A stretch of 64,000 nucleotides of DNA from Telmatactis stephensoni (lineage: Eukaryota > Cnidaria > Anthozoa > Actiniaria > Isophelliidae). The position numbers and the translations under genes were made by a program. Positions 1 through 12,600 of the stretch are shown piece by piece. How positions within the stretch are numbered: the first letter of the stretch is position 1; the number at the start of each line of letters is the position of its first letter. The stretch covers positions 236,501 to 300,500 of the forward strand of contig JALIZF010001423.1 of assembly GCA_029948255.1 (NCBI GenBank). Direction: 5' to 3'. The notes beneath the pieces are model-generated. The model was not told where the DNA came from, did no database searches, and was given only the letters and a program-made list of their open reading frames with translations.

Positions 1-675
1 ACAATTCTCGAGGGAATGTCACGTGGTCTGAAATGGGCAATTTGCATACGAAGCTGAAAAGGTCTATTGCACAGTGTAACAGCGCCTTAACGGTCACAAT
101 TGTTTGTATCATTTTCCTCTTTATCTTCCTATTTTCTATTCCATTCATTTGGTTTTGATTCCGTTTATTCAGTTTTTTTAAACCAATATAATTACAATCA
201 AGTATTACTAACACTTGCATGGCAGTATCATTCTAATATTTCCCAGACGGGAATGGGGAAATGGGAAAGGAAGGGGAAATGGGAAAGGAAGGGGAAAGGA
301 GAAAAAGACGCTCCAGGGATGAGCCGGTCAGACCAAAAATACCAAAAAAGCTCCAAGTCGGAAAAAGTCCTTTTAACGAGTCAAAGATACGAAAGTTGTT
401 CTTGCCATCGGAAAATTCATTAATTTTACTCCAAAACCGTTGTTTTTTTTCCAATTTTGCGAACCTAAAGTCGCGATCTCGTTTGCGTTGTACTTGTAGG
501 CTTAAACTCCACCCACCCTGCCTCACACTGGTAATGTGTTCATGCATAAAATCCTGTGTTCTGTGAAATTACGTTTTTGTGAAAAAATTGCAACAAATGC
601 ATGCTGCGTAGGTTCTCGCCACCATTATCACTGATCATATCATTTCTACATAAGACTTTCATTATCTATTTTCAG
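1..675. other. Intron or upstream sequence of the ADAMTS gene
   Basis: No exon recognised. Positions 66-87 match the terminal inverted repeat of the complete MITE at 59050-59389, so a copy of that element is cut by the window edge. Positions 250-300 are a short purine-rich tandem repeat (units of about 15 bases, GGGAAATGGGAAAGGAA type). Confidence 0.5.
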
Positions 676-3600
676 TCTGGTGTAATCAAAGACAAGAGGG
701 ACCTTCTCATGATTAGTCCTCTGCCAAAGAGACTGGGGCTTAGCCAGAGAGCACACGTGGTTTATCAACGTTCCCATGGAGATCTCGTAAAAATTGGTCA
801 ACAGCTTGGAATGGACGTGAGATCAAGTAAAGGGATAACGATTTGCATTAAACTCTGTAGTGAACTGCATACGCTTATACAAGACAACTGCACAACCAGT
901 AGCCAAAGGGGCATCTTATTTATTAGTATTTATTGTTATTTATTATTAAACCAAATTTCGACGACACTTGTTTTCTCAAAAATGAGGCCTTTAGTTTTAG
1001 TAGGAATGATTGTTTCTAATTTTGACCGATTTTCATGCAAGTTGCCCTAAAAGTATTTATGTTTTCAAGCAAATTGGTAGTTCATCTCATTACATGATAA
1101 ATGATGATTGAAACCACGATGAACCGAGTACAAAATTAAAAAGGACTAGAGAAGAGCTCAAAAATCAGGCTGTTATTTCCCTCGTCGCGCATGTGCTTTA
1201 TGTATCATCGTCATCATCATCATCATCAACATCGCCATCATCATGTTTTTTTCAGCTCCATCACTGAATGGTAACCAAGCTGTATATGATGAAAGTGACG
1301 TCACAATGGACGCTGGTGGCAACAAATACTACATCGAATCTCTTGTTGTAGCAGACAAACATATGGTCACTTACCATGGTGGTGTAAAACTGTTGAAGAA
1401 CTATGTCCTGACTCTCATGAATATTGTAAGTACATCAAATGTTTGAATAAAAACTCCGATGTAAAGATGGCATTGCCCCTTCATTCCAAGTGAACTTCCA
1501 GAGGAGATAGAGTATTGTCTCTGACGATGGCAATCGAAATGCAAACCTCTCGATTGCAATGCCGCGGACTAACCAACTTAAAGCCTTTATTAAACCCATT
1601 TGCACGTGGTTATCATATTTTTATCAAGGTCTTTTTAGCAATACTAGCCTTGCTGGCTACTTATTATGAGAAAAATATGTTTTAATTTTTTGTGGTTGTT
1701 TTATGAGAAGATGAACCTTTTGGGGTTGGCTGTGGCCGCACTGGCCATTTTTAGGGCTCAACATTTTTGCTTCGATCAAACCCTCGTACCACCCCATCCC
1801 CCCCCCCCCCCCCCCCGTCATTCTTACAAGTACCCCACTCTCCCCGAGGTATATACTATAATAATTCTTTTCTTTACTTTAAGGTCCAAAGTCTGATAGG
1901 AGATGGATCTATTGGTGCTGACATTAAATATGTTCTCAACAGGCTGATGATATTGGAGACGGACGAGGTATATGAAGCATATGAAGTTTTATCTGTCTGT
2001 ATATTTAACTAATATGCAAGCAATAGTCTGATATAGAAGGAAAGGACGAAGCTCGATATAATAAGGAAAGAAGAAAGAACGATGGGTGCACCAGCAGTTA
2101 TGGGCTACTGGTGGATGGGTTGGACGGACGAACCGTAGAGAATGAGTGAATAGATAAATGAACGAACGAACGAACGAGCAAACCGGAATTGATGGATGGA
2201 TGGATGGATAAAAGAATGAATGAATGAACGAATGAACGAACGAACGAACGGATGGATGGATTACTGTTTACGTACTTTATGTTTGCCTTTCTGTAGAAGG
2301 ATATATGGATGACAAGTGCATGGTTCATGATCACCGCTTGCCTATTTCGCTCGGGCTCAATTCCTGGTTCGGGGCATAGGTGAACGGCAGTTTGTTTAAT
2401 GTGTTATTCTCTCTCTTGCCACGGGGGATTTGGGTGGGTTCTCCGGTTTTTCCTCCCTCGCCAAGAATCCACATGTGAGCAGTGGTGTTGTATAGAATAT
2501 CAAATACATTAGTAGTAACTGTGAAGTGATTAACGCTGTAAAGTCCGTTCGGGGGGAGGGTCGATGAAATATTAATCCATTGTAATGCTATAAGTGAATT
2601 TGATTACTAAATCAACTCCATCTTTCATTACAGCCTGGTCTGACCATTAATTCTCATGCTGATAAAACGCTGTCAAGATTTTGTCGTTGGACTACTGGAC
2701 AAAACACACGATCTGATTCTAACAAAGCACATTTTGACAACGCCGCCCTCATATCAAGGTACGCTATATCTTTTTACGTCTCACAGACTCAGGAACTAGT
2801 GTGCTAAGTGAGAGGTCTGACCTTTAATGACGTCACGCACTTGTTTCGACTTCTCTCCAATATGCTCGTTCACTCGGCGGTCTTCCATCCTAATCTGGCT
2901 GTAGAGACCTTTCTGTATTGTATTGCATTGCATTGCGTTGCGTCACGTTGCATTGCGTTGCTTGCGTTACGCTGCATTGCGTTGCGTTGCGTTACGTTCA
3001 TTGCGTTGCATTGCGTTGCGTTAAGTTGCGTTGCACTGCGTTGCTTGCGTTGCGCTGCATTGCGTTGCGTTGCATTGCATTGCGTGCGTTGCGTTGTCTT
3101 GTAGAGACCTTTCTGCATTTTGTGACGCACGACGACAATGAACAGGAAACTGTATTCTATGACTCAGCCGTCTTCGCTATAACTAGTATCTATGAGAGCA
3201 TGACACTATAACTAGTATTTATGCGAGTATGACACTATAGCTAGTATTTATGAGAGTATGACACTATAACTAGTATCTATACGAGTATGACACTATATAT
3301 TTCTGCTTCCTCTACTAGGACAGCCTTTTGTTCAAACAGCTACAACCCCAATAGTCCAAGGTGTAATTCCTTACTCGGTAAGAATAACTGAAGACAGCAA
3401 ATTTTCTTGGCGCTGCTTGCTGCTTGCCCACTAGCTGCAGGGGCGGATCCAGGGGGGTGTCCATAGGTGCATCCCCCTAGCGCCCTACTTACTTATTATT
3501 TTCTATGAGCTTCTTGCGAGATGACGTCATTAAATTCCATTGTTAGGAGGCGCCATCTTGGATGTGACGTCATCTGGTCAGCGGCGCCAGTAATGGCTGC

Positions 3601-6600
3601 CATCTAGTTTTGTAGCTCTGTGAGTTTCGTCTACCTGTCTCTGTTCTCGTAACTTATATTGTGAATATGTGGTTGACATCCACTTATAATCCCTCAGTAG
3701 CTGTAGCGATACACTACTACGTATATTTAATAGCGTGCATTTGTTACTGGAGTCGCTATTTCAACTCAAGTGTATTCGATTATACCGGCCATGTTGCTTC
3801 GCCTGGAACTCCAATTCATCATCATCTACCAGAGCGGTCGTTTACAAGTCAGGAACTCAAAGCTGTTAAGAAATCAATGCCTAAACAACGGCTTTCAACT
3901 GTTCTATGGCAAAGACTGGAAGAATTTGGAATACGGAGACGTGTTAGATCAAAGCGAAAGAAACGTAAAGAAGCCATTGAACCGTCACCACCGAATCTAG
4001 TCAGTTCCTTAAGGAACCCTTCAGTTAATCAACACATTCTACCGGATACCTTACTTGCCAATGTTCAATCTCTTGTGCCGAAACTGGATGAACTATGCTC
4101 CATCACTAGAACCCTCCAAGCTGGATTTATTTGTCTAACAGAGACATGGTTGAATGATTCTTATTTGGACTCTGTTATTCAACTTCCTAATTATACATGT
4201 TTTAGGAAGGACAGGAATGTTCAGCGTGGTGGCGGTGTGTGTGTGTATGTCGACTCCCATTTCCCGAGTAAAAGAATCACAGATTTTGAGGATCCAGCAT
4301 GTGAATCATTGTGGATTTGGGTTAGACCCTATCGCCTTCCAAGATGTATCTCAAACATTCTTGTTGCTGTTATCTACCACCCTCCGTCGTATGGTCATAT
4401 GAATATATCCCTGGTTGAACACATTGAAAAGAACACCGAGTCCTTCCTGAATGATCACCCAGATGGCCTGGTGATAGTTACTGGGGATTTCAATCCTACC
4501 AGCACAGGTCTAAAGGAGCGGTTTGTTAAACACAAGACTGGCCTAAGTCAAATTATTGATGTGCTGACCAGGGACACTGGTACACTAGACTGGTTTCTTA
4601 CCAACAAACCTAAATGCTTTAAACCGCCTGTCCAGCTCCCCAAAATCGGTCGCAGTGATCACTTTGCTGTTTTGGTCAAGCCTAATGTATCAATTACCAA
4701 CCCTAAGGCAGTCAAAAAGTCTATCTGGAGACGTGATCTGAGGGTGAGCAGAATAAATGACTTCGGAAGGTGGATAACTGGGTTCGATTGGAACTGTGTA
4801 TTGTCTCTTGCACGAGCAGACCAAAAGTTTGCAACATTCTTTAACATCATTTCATGGGCTGTAGATTCCTTTCTACCTATGCAGAAAGTGAAAGTTTGTA
4901 CCAATAACAAGCCTTGGGTGTCTCAGAAATTAATCACGTTGATTTCGAGAAGACAAAAGATACTCTCAACTAAAGGAAAGGACTCGGATCTGTTTAGGGA
5001 GATCCGCAACCAGGTTCAGCATGAATGTAAGGTATGCAAAGAAAAGTATTACTTACGTAAAATATCTACCTTAAAAGAAACGAACATTTCTCGTTGGTGG
5101 AAGGAAGTTAAAGGTCTGAGTGGTATGAGAGACTCCTGTGAATGGTGGTACCAAATGTTGGGGGATGTTCATCCCTCTGTACAGTCACTTTGCGAAAGCT
5201 TCAATGAATTCCTGTATGGCTTGACTTCCAATTTCACCCCACTTGTAAGGCGAAACCCAAGTCTGGACCCAGTCCCTAATGATCTTCTTGTCTCTCCTTG
5301 GACTGCTTATAATTCAATGCGCTGCATAAAAGTTAAAAAGTCGTCAGGACCAGACCCTATCCCTAACGTGGTGTGGAAATTGTTCGCTCTTGAACTGTCT
5401 CCAGTTATCAGTGATTTGTATAATGCATCAATGAAGGATGGTTTTATACCGACAGAGTTAAAGGAGTCCATTGTCCACCCAGTGCCCAAGTGCTCTCCTC
5501 CTAAATCTGTTGAAGACGACCTGAGGCCAATAACTCTCACCTCTCAATTAGCTAAAGTATTTGAAGGGTTTACACTTAGTTCTCTCTATAAGCAAGTCCA
5601 GAATAAATTAGATCATAAGCAATTCTCTGTAAGTGGAAAAGGTACTGTACAAGCCCTAGTCTATCTTTTACATACTATCCTTGAATCCTTGGATAGAGGG
5701 GAAAATTACGTACGTATCTTTTTTGCCGACTTTTCTAAAGGGTTTGATCTCGTAGACCATAATGTAGTGATTTCTGAACTTGAACTGATGGGTGTTAATC
5801 ATTATATCATAAGTTGGATAGCAGCATTTCTCACCTCTAGGCCTCAGAAAGTAAAGATTGGTGAGTCTCTATCAACTCCAGTTTTTCCACATGGTGGTAT
5901 TCCCCAGGGTACCAAGCTTGCCCCACTTCTGTTTGCTGTGTTGGTCAATAGACTGGTGAGTGACTGGCCGTACAGAATTAAGTACGTTGATGACACTACC
6001 GTGTATGAAGTCATCCCCAGGTGCTCACCAAGCTATCTACCATGCATAGCAAATGACATTTATCATTTTGCTAGTGAGCGAGGCATGCGCCTCAATCCCA
6101 AGAAGTGTCGCGAACTTATTGTAAATTTTCTGCAGTATCAGCCTACCTCAATTAATCAACTTCAACTAATGGGTTCGGTGGTTAAGCGTGTAAATAGCTA
6201 TAAGATCTTAGGAGTAAATATAAAAAATGATCTTACATGGAATGTCCATGTTGATTATGTATTCAAAAAGGCTAACAAGCGCTTGTACGCTCTCCGGTTA
6301 CTTAAGAAGTCTGGTGTTGCATCTGACGACCTTGTCTCGATATACTGCGCTTTGATTAGGTCCGTGTTAGAGTATGCCTCCCCTGTTTGGGCAGCGCTAC
6401 CTGATTATCAAAGAAATATCATTGAATCTGTACAGAAAAAGGCTTTACGTATAATTTTTCCAGGTCTAAGTTACCGTAATGCCTTACAGGCTGCTGGGCT
6501 TCTGGACCTCACCACTCGGAGAGTTGAGGCGTGTAGGAAGTTTCTAAGTGAATCCCAGGAACCTGTCAGGTCATTAATCAGTAAACACACAGTACACCCT

Positions 6601-9600
6601 CACGGGTATAATCTTAGATTTGAGTCCTCCAGATTCCATTGTCCTATGCCAAAAACCAATCGCTTCAGTGAGTTTGTCACTATTAAATATCAGTAATTTA
6701 ATTAATAAAGTATCATTATATTATTTATTATGTAGGACCAATATGTATATTAGTTGTATGAGAAGTATTGTCATTCGTGATTATTGTATGGTATTAATGT
6801 ATTGACCCCTTTGCTGTAATCCAGTTCATACTGCAAAAGCAATTGAATAAACACATATCTATCTATATCTATCTATCTCTCATGAGGCCTATTTGGGACA
6901 GCCCTTTGCAAAACGGTAAGTACTTCATGGCTGAATGCCATATAGTCGTCTTCCTAATATTTACCCTAAACCTAACCCTAAGAGCGACTATGTGGACATT
7001 CAGCCATGAAGTGTAAACCTGCAAAACCTGGATCCACCCCTGAGCTGCTTGCATGAGTTGCTTTGTAAAGTTTGCATAAAGCTGTCTGAAACCCCTACGT
7101 TGTTCCAACGATCTTAAACGAACATAGACGAATTTTGCTGCTAAAGCCTTGTTTGACTTTGAAATCATTTGTTTTGTGTGCTTTGTGTTAGGTTTGGCTG
7201 ACCTTGGAGGCATGTGTGGTAGAGATACAAGCTGTGTCCTTAGTACAGATAATGGTCTTGGGACGGCTTTTACAATTGCCCATGAGACCGGACATAAGTA
7301 AGTATTAACAAAAGAATATCTGAAAGCAGAAAATAGATTCATGGGACACACATTCCGGGCACACAGACACGTGTATACACACACTTGAATGGGACGAGAC
7401 AAGTAATCTATATATAGAATGGGAAAATACGGAGCAAAGCACAAGCGACTCAACAATTTACATTAATTATCCCTTGAACTTTTCACCATCTAGTTGACGT
7501 TCTACTTCGCAAATCTTGTATTTTGACAATCTCGCTGTTGAAGCAAAATACATATATCATTGATCTTGTTTCATCAACCATTAGTAATTTTATTACCAAG
7601 CTTTCGGGCCTAAGGCCCATCATCAGGGTAAATGGAATCAACAAAATACATATGTTTTTGATGCAACATTACTAGTGTTGACGAACTATAGTGTTCTAAT
7701 GTTAATGGTATTTGATAGTCTTGGTGCTGAACACGATGGTGAAGGGAATTACTGCCCGGATGCTGTCAACATTATGGCAAGAAAAGCCAGTGGTAAACCC
7801 ACAGGGTTCGAATGGTCGAGATGCAGTAGGAATTACATTACACGATTTCTAAGGTAATTATATTAAAAAACATTTATCTATTATTGCGTCCTGATTTCGT
7901 TCCATCCTTTGTTAGCAAGCTTTTTCCCACTCACTTAATATACATGCATCGTGTTCATCCCAACAGCTCATGTGCTTCTCTATTCATGCATCCATTCATT
8001 CATTCATTCATTCGTCCATTTTTTTCTTTCTTCCTTATTCTTCCGCCTTACTCTTTCTTTCTTTTCACTCTTCATATCGTCTGTTTGGATTCATCCAAAT
8101 GTCCACACACTTCTTTATCCACGCAATCAAACGTCCCATAAGCACTAGACAAAGCGTAACGCATCTCCCAGTTTAGGAAGTAATTTAACACAAAAGGATA
8201 TCCTTTTTAGCAGTTAATTATAAATAATAAACCTTTACAATAAATCACATTGGGATCGCATTAGGGCATATTCACATGAATTTTGCGCCCTGAAGTAATA
8301 AATTATCATTATATTATTATTATTTTTGTGAGTTTGTTTCAATGTGTATTGATTAAGATCTTTTTGGTCACTCCAGAGGTAGTCGTTCAAGATGCCTTCG
8401 AGATAAACCAGGCCAAGCTGTTCGTGTTCCCACCTCTTTACCAGGTCAGGAGTACACCCTAAACGATCAGTGTAAACTCATGGTCAAAGGTTCTACAGGA
8501 TTCTGTAGACAGCCTGGCAAACTAGGGGTACGTAGTAACAGCGCCGTATACTTTCATGACAGTATTTTCCTGGTTGCAGTAATGCCGCAAACAGTACAAA
8601 AATGGTACAAAAATGGTACAAAAATGCCGCAAACAGTACAAAGTGTAGTAAATACGAAAATAGATGATTTTATGCCTTTTCTTTCATAAAAAGATCGAAT
8701 ATTGTCGTCCTTGTAATATCATGTCCATTCTCCCTACAGATGGTGTGTTCAAAGCTATGGTGTGACAAGGGCAATGGTTGTGAGTCTATCAACGAACCTG
8801 CTGCTGAGGGATCAACTTGTGGAAAACGAAAGGTACACAGGAAAAGAGGTTTTCCATATTACTATCTCACACCATAGAAAATACAGCCAATCAGCAGGAA
8901 AACCGTTGTATATTCGACGGTATACAACTGTCTCTTCCCATGTGGCATTGCGCGGTAATTGGCTGTATTTTCTATGGCGTGGGATAAAATAGTTATACAA
9001 TGGTTTCTCGTGGCATACCATAGATATCCCACTCGTCACTTGTATTTTCTTTATACACTATACGCTCTCCATATAGCTACAAAGTAATGGTATCTTCGTT
9101 TCGTTCCTCCATATGTTGTAGTGGTGTAGACGAGGCAGATGTGTGCCTTTCGGTAAAGAAGGCCCCAAGGCAGTAGATGGCAGTTATTCTGCTTGGTCGA
9201 ACTGGGGAAGATGTTCTCACACGTGTGGAGGTGGAGTACAGGTCAGAAGTCGAAAGTGTGATAGCCCAAGGTATACAACAACACTGAAACAGTATTGAAA
9301 GTACTAGGAATAACCAGCTCCACACTTAGCTTTAGCTGTGCTTTAGCAAATGCGACACGAAAAATGACCACGTAACGCGCTGACGTGACGCGTTGACGAA
9401 AAGACTGTTGACGTCATCAACGTTCTGAAAACATCCTTATCCTTAGCGAAGAATAGTTCAATAATATTTTATATGTTAACTGGATATTAAGCAGTAATCA
9501 ATATATACTTACACTATACGTATTGACTTTCTTTAAGACCGAAGAATGGTGGTAAGTCGTGTGCAGGAAAATCAAGGGAATACAAGTACTGTGTGACTAA

Positions 9601-12600
9601 GGTATGGCAAAGCAATTGGAAAAGCTCCAATAGAAATTAAAAGAACAGAGGCCTTCTCAAGTTTCAACCATATCAGTTATAGATATTAATTTTCAATGAC
9701 AAATGCACATAGAATTATATAACAGTGTATTACCTTTTTAAAAAACCTGATATTTCAATAGGAATTTTCTATTTTTCTTAGAAATGTTCATCAAACATTC
9801 CTGATCCTCGCATGACAGAGTGCAAGAGTAAACGACAACTCAAGTTTGTTGGTGATGTGACGTATAACTGGGTTTATAACCCCAAAGCACGAGTATCGGG
9901 TAAGCGTGTGTATTTTTTTCATAAATGTTCGCCACGGTTTAATGCTGCAAGGATTTACTGGAAATGCAGCAGAGCATAGCATGTGACATAGCTATAGGGT
10001 ATCAGTCTGTATGCTGACATGGGACAAGAGGCAACCTTTATGTAATGTATAAAGAACGAGAGAGCGTGTTATATCGGTGGATAAAGATCCGAGCCGAAGG
10101 CGAGACCCGATATAACACGCTCTCGAGTTCTTTATATTACTTATCAAACGTCTAGTTGTCAATTATCATATTGGACCAGAATTTTCCAAGTTTGACTGCT
10201 TTTGGCTTAGAAAATCCAAGTTAAAGTTTATGCAAATAAACAAAAATCTTTATCCGATATAAAGATCTACGTTCCGGTAGTGATTTCCATTGTGTTTTCT
10301 AATGAATTATTAATGAGTTTGATAAGAAGAAAGACATTGCAAGTTCTACACTCCAAAGCATAGCAAAAACCCGACTGTTATATTTTTCGTTAACTACATC
10401 AAAAAACTGCAGGCACTACACTGAGGTACCGTTATTCGAAACTCTGGGATATATTTACCAAAACGATGGATTTTCTGTTGAGATACATTTTCCAAAGTAC
10501 AGGGCATTATACCTCCGAGACGCATTCATACAATTGTTAATTTTTGCTTTTAACCTCCTGTCATCTTCTAGCTAAAGACAGATGTAAATTGACATGCGAG
10601 GCGCCAGCAGGATTTAACCAAGTCACGTTCTATACCTCTGGAGTTGTTCAAAATGGCGTTAAGTGTGATGGGAAAGGTGCTGATGGTGTTTGTATTGAAG
10701 GCGTTTGTAAGGTAAAAGACTATCAATGGAACACGTTTACTATAAACTATATTATATATGGAGGTTCGATAAGACTGTGAAGAACAGTTTAAGAAAGAGA
10801 TTCATTTTATCGAACTTCTTGTTAACTGTACAGAAAGTCGTTGGTGGTTAATTGAAGTGGTTACGTCGAGGAGAAAATGTTTCAGGGTGTGAAAGGAAGG
10901 GAGGGTGGATGCTACAAGACAGGAGATCAACCTTTAGCCTAGTCTAACAAGTGACCAAACGATGGTCTCAGCATATCGAATTGATGACATAGGGGCGAAT
11001 TAGGAGATAGCGGTGCATTTATAACATGCTCAGTGTACCTGGCTTTACTCTTAGCCTCTCCTAGCTCTTCCCTTCTCTCTCTACACTTTTCTGTCCCATC
11101 AAAAATACCAGCTTTTTAGGCTAAAGCAGAAAGATCCTTGATTGTGGTATTTCCCTTACTGACGACAGCATATACAACAAGGTACATTGAATTTTATATA
11201 CACAATCTGACAAGCGCATTATTGGTTGATTACAGAGTCTTGGTTGTGATAACATAATTGGATCCAAAGCAAAGGCTGACCGTTGTGGTGTTTGTAAAGG
11301 AGATGGCACCAGTTGTTCATTCAAGAAAGTATCCAAGGTCTTCAACAAGGTTCCTGACAATAATGACGATAGTCGTAAGTAGTTAAACGTTGTATCTACA
11401 TTACGTCTAAACTAACTTGCGTAAACGTTAGATGTTTGCGTATGACTAAAAACTCTTCAAACCTTTTGCGTCCATCATTGACGTCGCAGCTCGTTGTTTC
11501 CGTCTACAGTAAAACGCCGATAAATTACCACTGAATAACATTGTGCTTCTTTCCTCACATAGACTGATTCAGAGTTTATACACTGTCAGTGACTTCTGCG
11601 TTTTCGAACTGCTCCTTGTTGTTTGCGCTGTCGTCCGTTTTCAAATGTTTCCAGAGAGTTTTCAAATCGATGCATTTTCTATACGTACAGGATAGGAGTT
11701 CCGATCGTTTTACTTGTAAACCGTGACTACAGCTCTTCGACGTGTATGCGTTCTCAAACAAAGTGGTGACAAGCCTTAGGTTTAGTTCATATATATTTCA
11801 GCACCTGCCTCGAAAGTTATTGGTTTTTAAGGCCTCATTCAAATAGTTTTCACTTGTTGCGAATCCTGCAAGCCCACCATAATTGCGCATCTCATATACA
11901 TAGGGCAGGGCCCTACGGTTTAACGTCCTTACCCTTAACATGAGTGTTGGTCGAGAATTCTGACTTCCCACTTGAAAGTTCTACGCTTAACCTACTGAAC
12001 GTCAACGAATCAAGATTCCTACAGAAAATGAACACTTTTGTATCCACTTTTGATAATCTCAAATAGTTTCAGCTCGTTGTCACATGATATTGTTTGTTCT
12101 TGCAGCTGACTATCAAACAATAGCAGTAATTCCTAAAGGTGCACAAGATATCGTCATCAAAGAAATGACACGTTCAATGAACGACTTGGGTAAGCTAAAA
12201 ATATCATTCTTTCCTTTTTCATGAATATTGTCAACTTTGCTGGATGATTGTTCTCATTACTTTACTTGAGCTACTGGAGCTGAGTGAGTGAACCCGAGAA
12301 CCCCGCTATTAATTTCGAACTCTCGATTCGAACACCAATTTCCTTTGAATACTTTTTCAGCAATTATGGGCTTATCCTGGGAGTTGGAGTTATTGGGGTT
12401 GTATGTTCTGTAGCTAATGATTAACTTATTTACCGCTGTCTCGCAGGCGCACCAGGGCCTTGACGGGCCAGATTACGTTACGAGCTCGTAAGTTCAGTTA
12501 CGGAAAAATTACGAGAGTTCGCGAGCAACGGTCAAATAAAAATATTGCAAATAACGTGCGCGTCCAGATTTCCCGTAAACTTTACCAATTAACAGGTCCG

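Larger units (their letters stand above)
3438..7042. mobile_element. hAT-like MITE remnant split by a LINE insertion
   Basis: CAGGGGCGGATCCAGG at 3438-3453 is an imperfect inverted copy of CCTGGATCCACCCCTG at 7027-7042. Such CAGGGGCGGATC termini are typical of hAT-type elements. AGCTG occurs on both outer flanks, but the target-site duplication is not clean. Between the ends lie the LINE (ORF 3661-6696, tail 6855-6880) and a hairpin element (6914-7016). The whole composite sits in the intron just upstream of the exon with the zinc-binding HETGH. Confidence 0.55.

Noticed and set aside
2098..2334. Open frame rich in [12 protein letters not shown] repeats on the minus strand
   Set aside because: It is the translation of tetranucleotide microsatellites.
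2808..3211. Cys/Leu/Arg-rich open frames on both strands
   Set aside because: They are translations of the TTGCG pentamer array and appear on both strands.
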